Assembly (NCBI GenBank): GCA_905478195.1
Contig: CAJQHM010000037.1
Span: 1-64,000 of the forward strand
From: an uncultured Pseudomonadales bacterium
GTDB taxonomy: Bacteria; Pseudomonadota; Gammaproteobacteria; Pseudomonadales; Pseudohongiellaceae
Reading direction: 5' to 3'
DNA length: 64,000 bases
Shown here piece after piece: positions 62,444-64,000 of the stretch. A program made the translations under genes and the position numbers. The notes beneath the pieces were generated by a model, which saw only the letters and a program-made list of their open reading frames with translations, was not told the origin of the DNA and did not search any database. How positions within the stretch are numbered: the stretch's first letter is position 1; each line of letters opens with the position of its first letter.

Positions 62444-64000
62444 CTAGCCTTCAGCCTCGAGATTCAAGGCCTCACTCAATGCTGCTTCTACATCACTCGC
62501 ACTCACGGAATCTGAATTAAGCTTGTCCGCGTAGGCCTTCTTTCGAGCTGCGTGATACGCCAAACCCGTTCCTGCCGGGATAAGTCGTCCAACAACCACA
62601 TTTTCCTTCAAACCTCTGAGGAAATCGCGCTTACCAGTAACCGCCGCTTCTGTAAGAACACGCGTAGTCTCCTGGAATGAAGCCGCCGAGATAAAGGACT
62701 CAGTCGCCAGCGATGCCTTGGTAATGCCGAGAAGCATGCGCTCGAAACGTACTTCCTGCTTATCTTCTTCCCGCAGCTTGTCGTTCGCTTCAAGAATCTG
62801 CGTATACATTAGCTGCTCGCCCTTGATTAGCGCCGAATCGCCAGTATGCGTGACTTCGATCTTTCTGAGCATCTGTCTAACGATAACCTCAATGTGTTTG
62901 TCGTTAATTCTCACACCCTGCAATCGGTACACTTCCTGTACTTCGTTGACGATGTACTGAGCCAAGGCTTCAACACCCTTCAGGCGCAAGATATCGTGCG
63001 GTGCCGGTGGACCCTCTGAAACTACTTCACCCTTCTCGATGTATTCACCTTCGAACACAGTCATGGTGCGCCACTTTGGAATCAGCACTTCGTAGTGATC
63101 GGAGCCATCGATTGGATTTACACCATCTTTCGGTGTAATGACCAATCTGCGCTTTCCTTTCGTTTCCTTACCGAAGCTCACGGTGCCCGAAATTTCAGCC
63201 AAGATAGCTGGCTCCTTCGGTCTACGCGCTTCGAACAGATCCGCAACACGCGGCAGACCACCGGTGATGTCACGAGTCTTCGAACCTTCCTGAGGAATAC
63301 GCGCTACAACGTCACCGATATTTAGATCGACACCATCGTTGAGGCTCACGATCGCATTGGCTGGCAAGAAGTAGTGCGCAGGGTGGTTAGTGCCAGGCAG
63401 GCAAATTTCCTTGCCCTTCTTGTCCACTACCGTAATTCCCGGTCGCAATTCTTTCGCAGAGGCGGAGCGCTCGTTCGGGTCGATTACGGAAATACTGCTC
63501 AGACCGGTGATCTCATCCGTTTGTTCACGAACCGTGATTCCCTCTTCCATCGCAGCAAACGCTACCCTACCCGCCACTTCCGATACGATCGGATGCGTGT
63601 GCGGATCCCAGGTTGCGACGATCTGCCCTGCTTCAACGTCTGTCTTCTTGCCGACGGTGATTAATGCACCGTAAGGAAGCTTATAACGCTCGCGCTCGCG
63701 ACCGTTAACGTCGTCTACGATGAGCTCACCTGAGCGAGATACAACTACCAACTCGCCCTTGATGTTCTCAACCGTCTTCATATTATGTAAATGGATAGTA
63801 CCGGTATTCTTAACCTGTACGCTGTCAGATGCAGTGGCTCTAGATGCCGCACCACCGATGTGGAAGGTACGCATCGTAAGCTGTGTACCCGGCTCACCGA
63901 TTGACTGGGCAGCGATTACACCTACTGCCTCACCAACATTGGCAATGTGACCACGGGCCAGATCGCGACCGTAGCAGCTGCTGCAGATGCCGAAACGAGT
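62444..64000 (-). CDS. rpoC: RNA polymerase beta' subunit, C-terminal part (truncated by window edge)
   Basis: Frame open to the edge: [53 protein letters not shown].... Confidence 0.98.
   Translation of the reverse strand, partial: TRFGICSSCYGRDLARGHIANVGEAVGVIAAQSIGEPGTQLTMRTFHIGGAASRATASDSVQVKNTGTIHLHNMKTVENIKGELVVVSRSGELIVDDVNGRERERYKLPYGALITVGKKTDVEAGQIVATWDPHTHPIVSEVAGRVAFAAMEEGITVREQTDEITGLSSISVIDPNERSASAKELRPGITVVDKKGKEICLPGTNHPAHYFLPANAIVSLNDGVDLNIGDVVARIPQEGSKTRDITGGLPRVADLFEARRPKEPAILAEISGTVSFGKETKGKRRLVITPKDGVNPIDGSDHYEVLIPKWRTMTVFEGEYIEKGEVVSEGPPAPHDILRLKGVEALAQYIVNEVQEVYRLQGVRINDKHIEVIVRQMLRKIEVTHTGDSALIKGEQLMYTQILEANDKLREEDKQEVRFERMLLGITKASLATESFISAASFQETTRVLTEAAVTGKRDFLRGLKENVVVGRLIPAGTGLAYHAARKKAYADKLNSDSVSASDVEAALSEALNLEAEG

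Noticed and set aside
1-64000. CRISPR arrays, tRNA/rRNA genes, prophage or integrase genes
   Set aside because: No regularly spaced repeats, cloverleaf-like tRNA ends or phage/integrase motifs were recognised by eye; a tRNAscan/minced run would be decisive.

Overview
The window is a chromosomal segment of a gammaproteobacterium, probably marine; that placement is inferred from gene content and order and was not computed. Bases ~43,100-64,000 are one uninterrupted minus-strand informational block: rpoC (3' part), rpsL, rpsG, fusA, tuf, then S10-spc-alpha through rplQ. Bases 1-43,000 hold a histidine-kinase 3' end, a ydbH-ynbE-ydbL envelope operon, corA-mscS, and a cluster of peptide-ligase/protease genes (M14-like deacylase, RimB-like DTGA retropepsin, transglutaminase-like protein, RimK fused to an RCK_C/TrkA_C-like domain). 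They also hold a sulfite-oxidase-like/cytochrome pair, a glpD-glpSTPQ-DUF2160-glpV glycerol ABC locus with divergent glpK, and an MshEN-repeat pilus/secretion ATPase next to a pilin remnant. Most notable observations: (1) the RimK-RCK_C-centred candidate peptide-tagging neighbourhood; (2) a perfect 19-bp inverted repeat (GGGGTCAGAGTAAAAACTC) inserted between rpsM and rpsK; (3) an apparent 1-nt frameshift at the start of the PilB/MshE-like ATPase; (4) a decayed copy of a zf-TFIIB gene; (5) a glycerol ABC operon split by a TolB/CehA-like gene with its own terminator; (6) a 24-bp perfect palindrome immediately after a consensus promoter for rpsJ. No CRISPR array, tRNA or rRNA was recognised. All family assignments come from reading motifs by eye; no database search was run.
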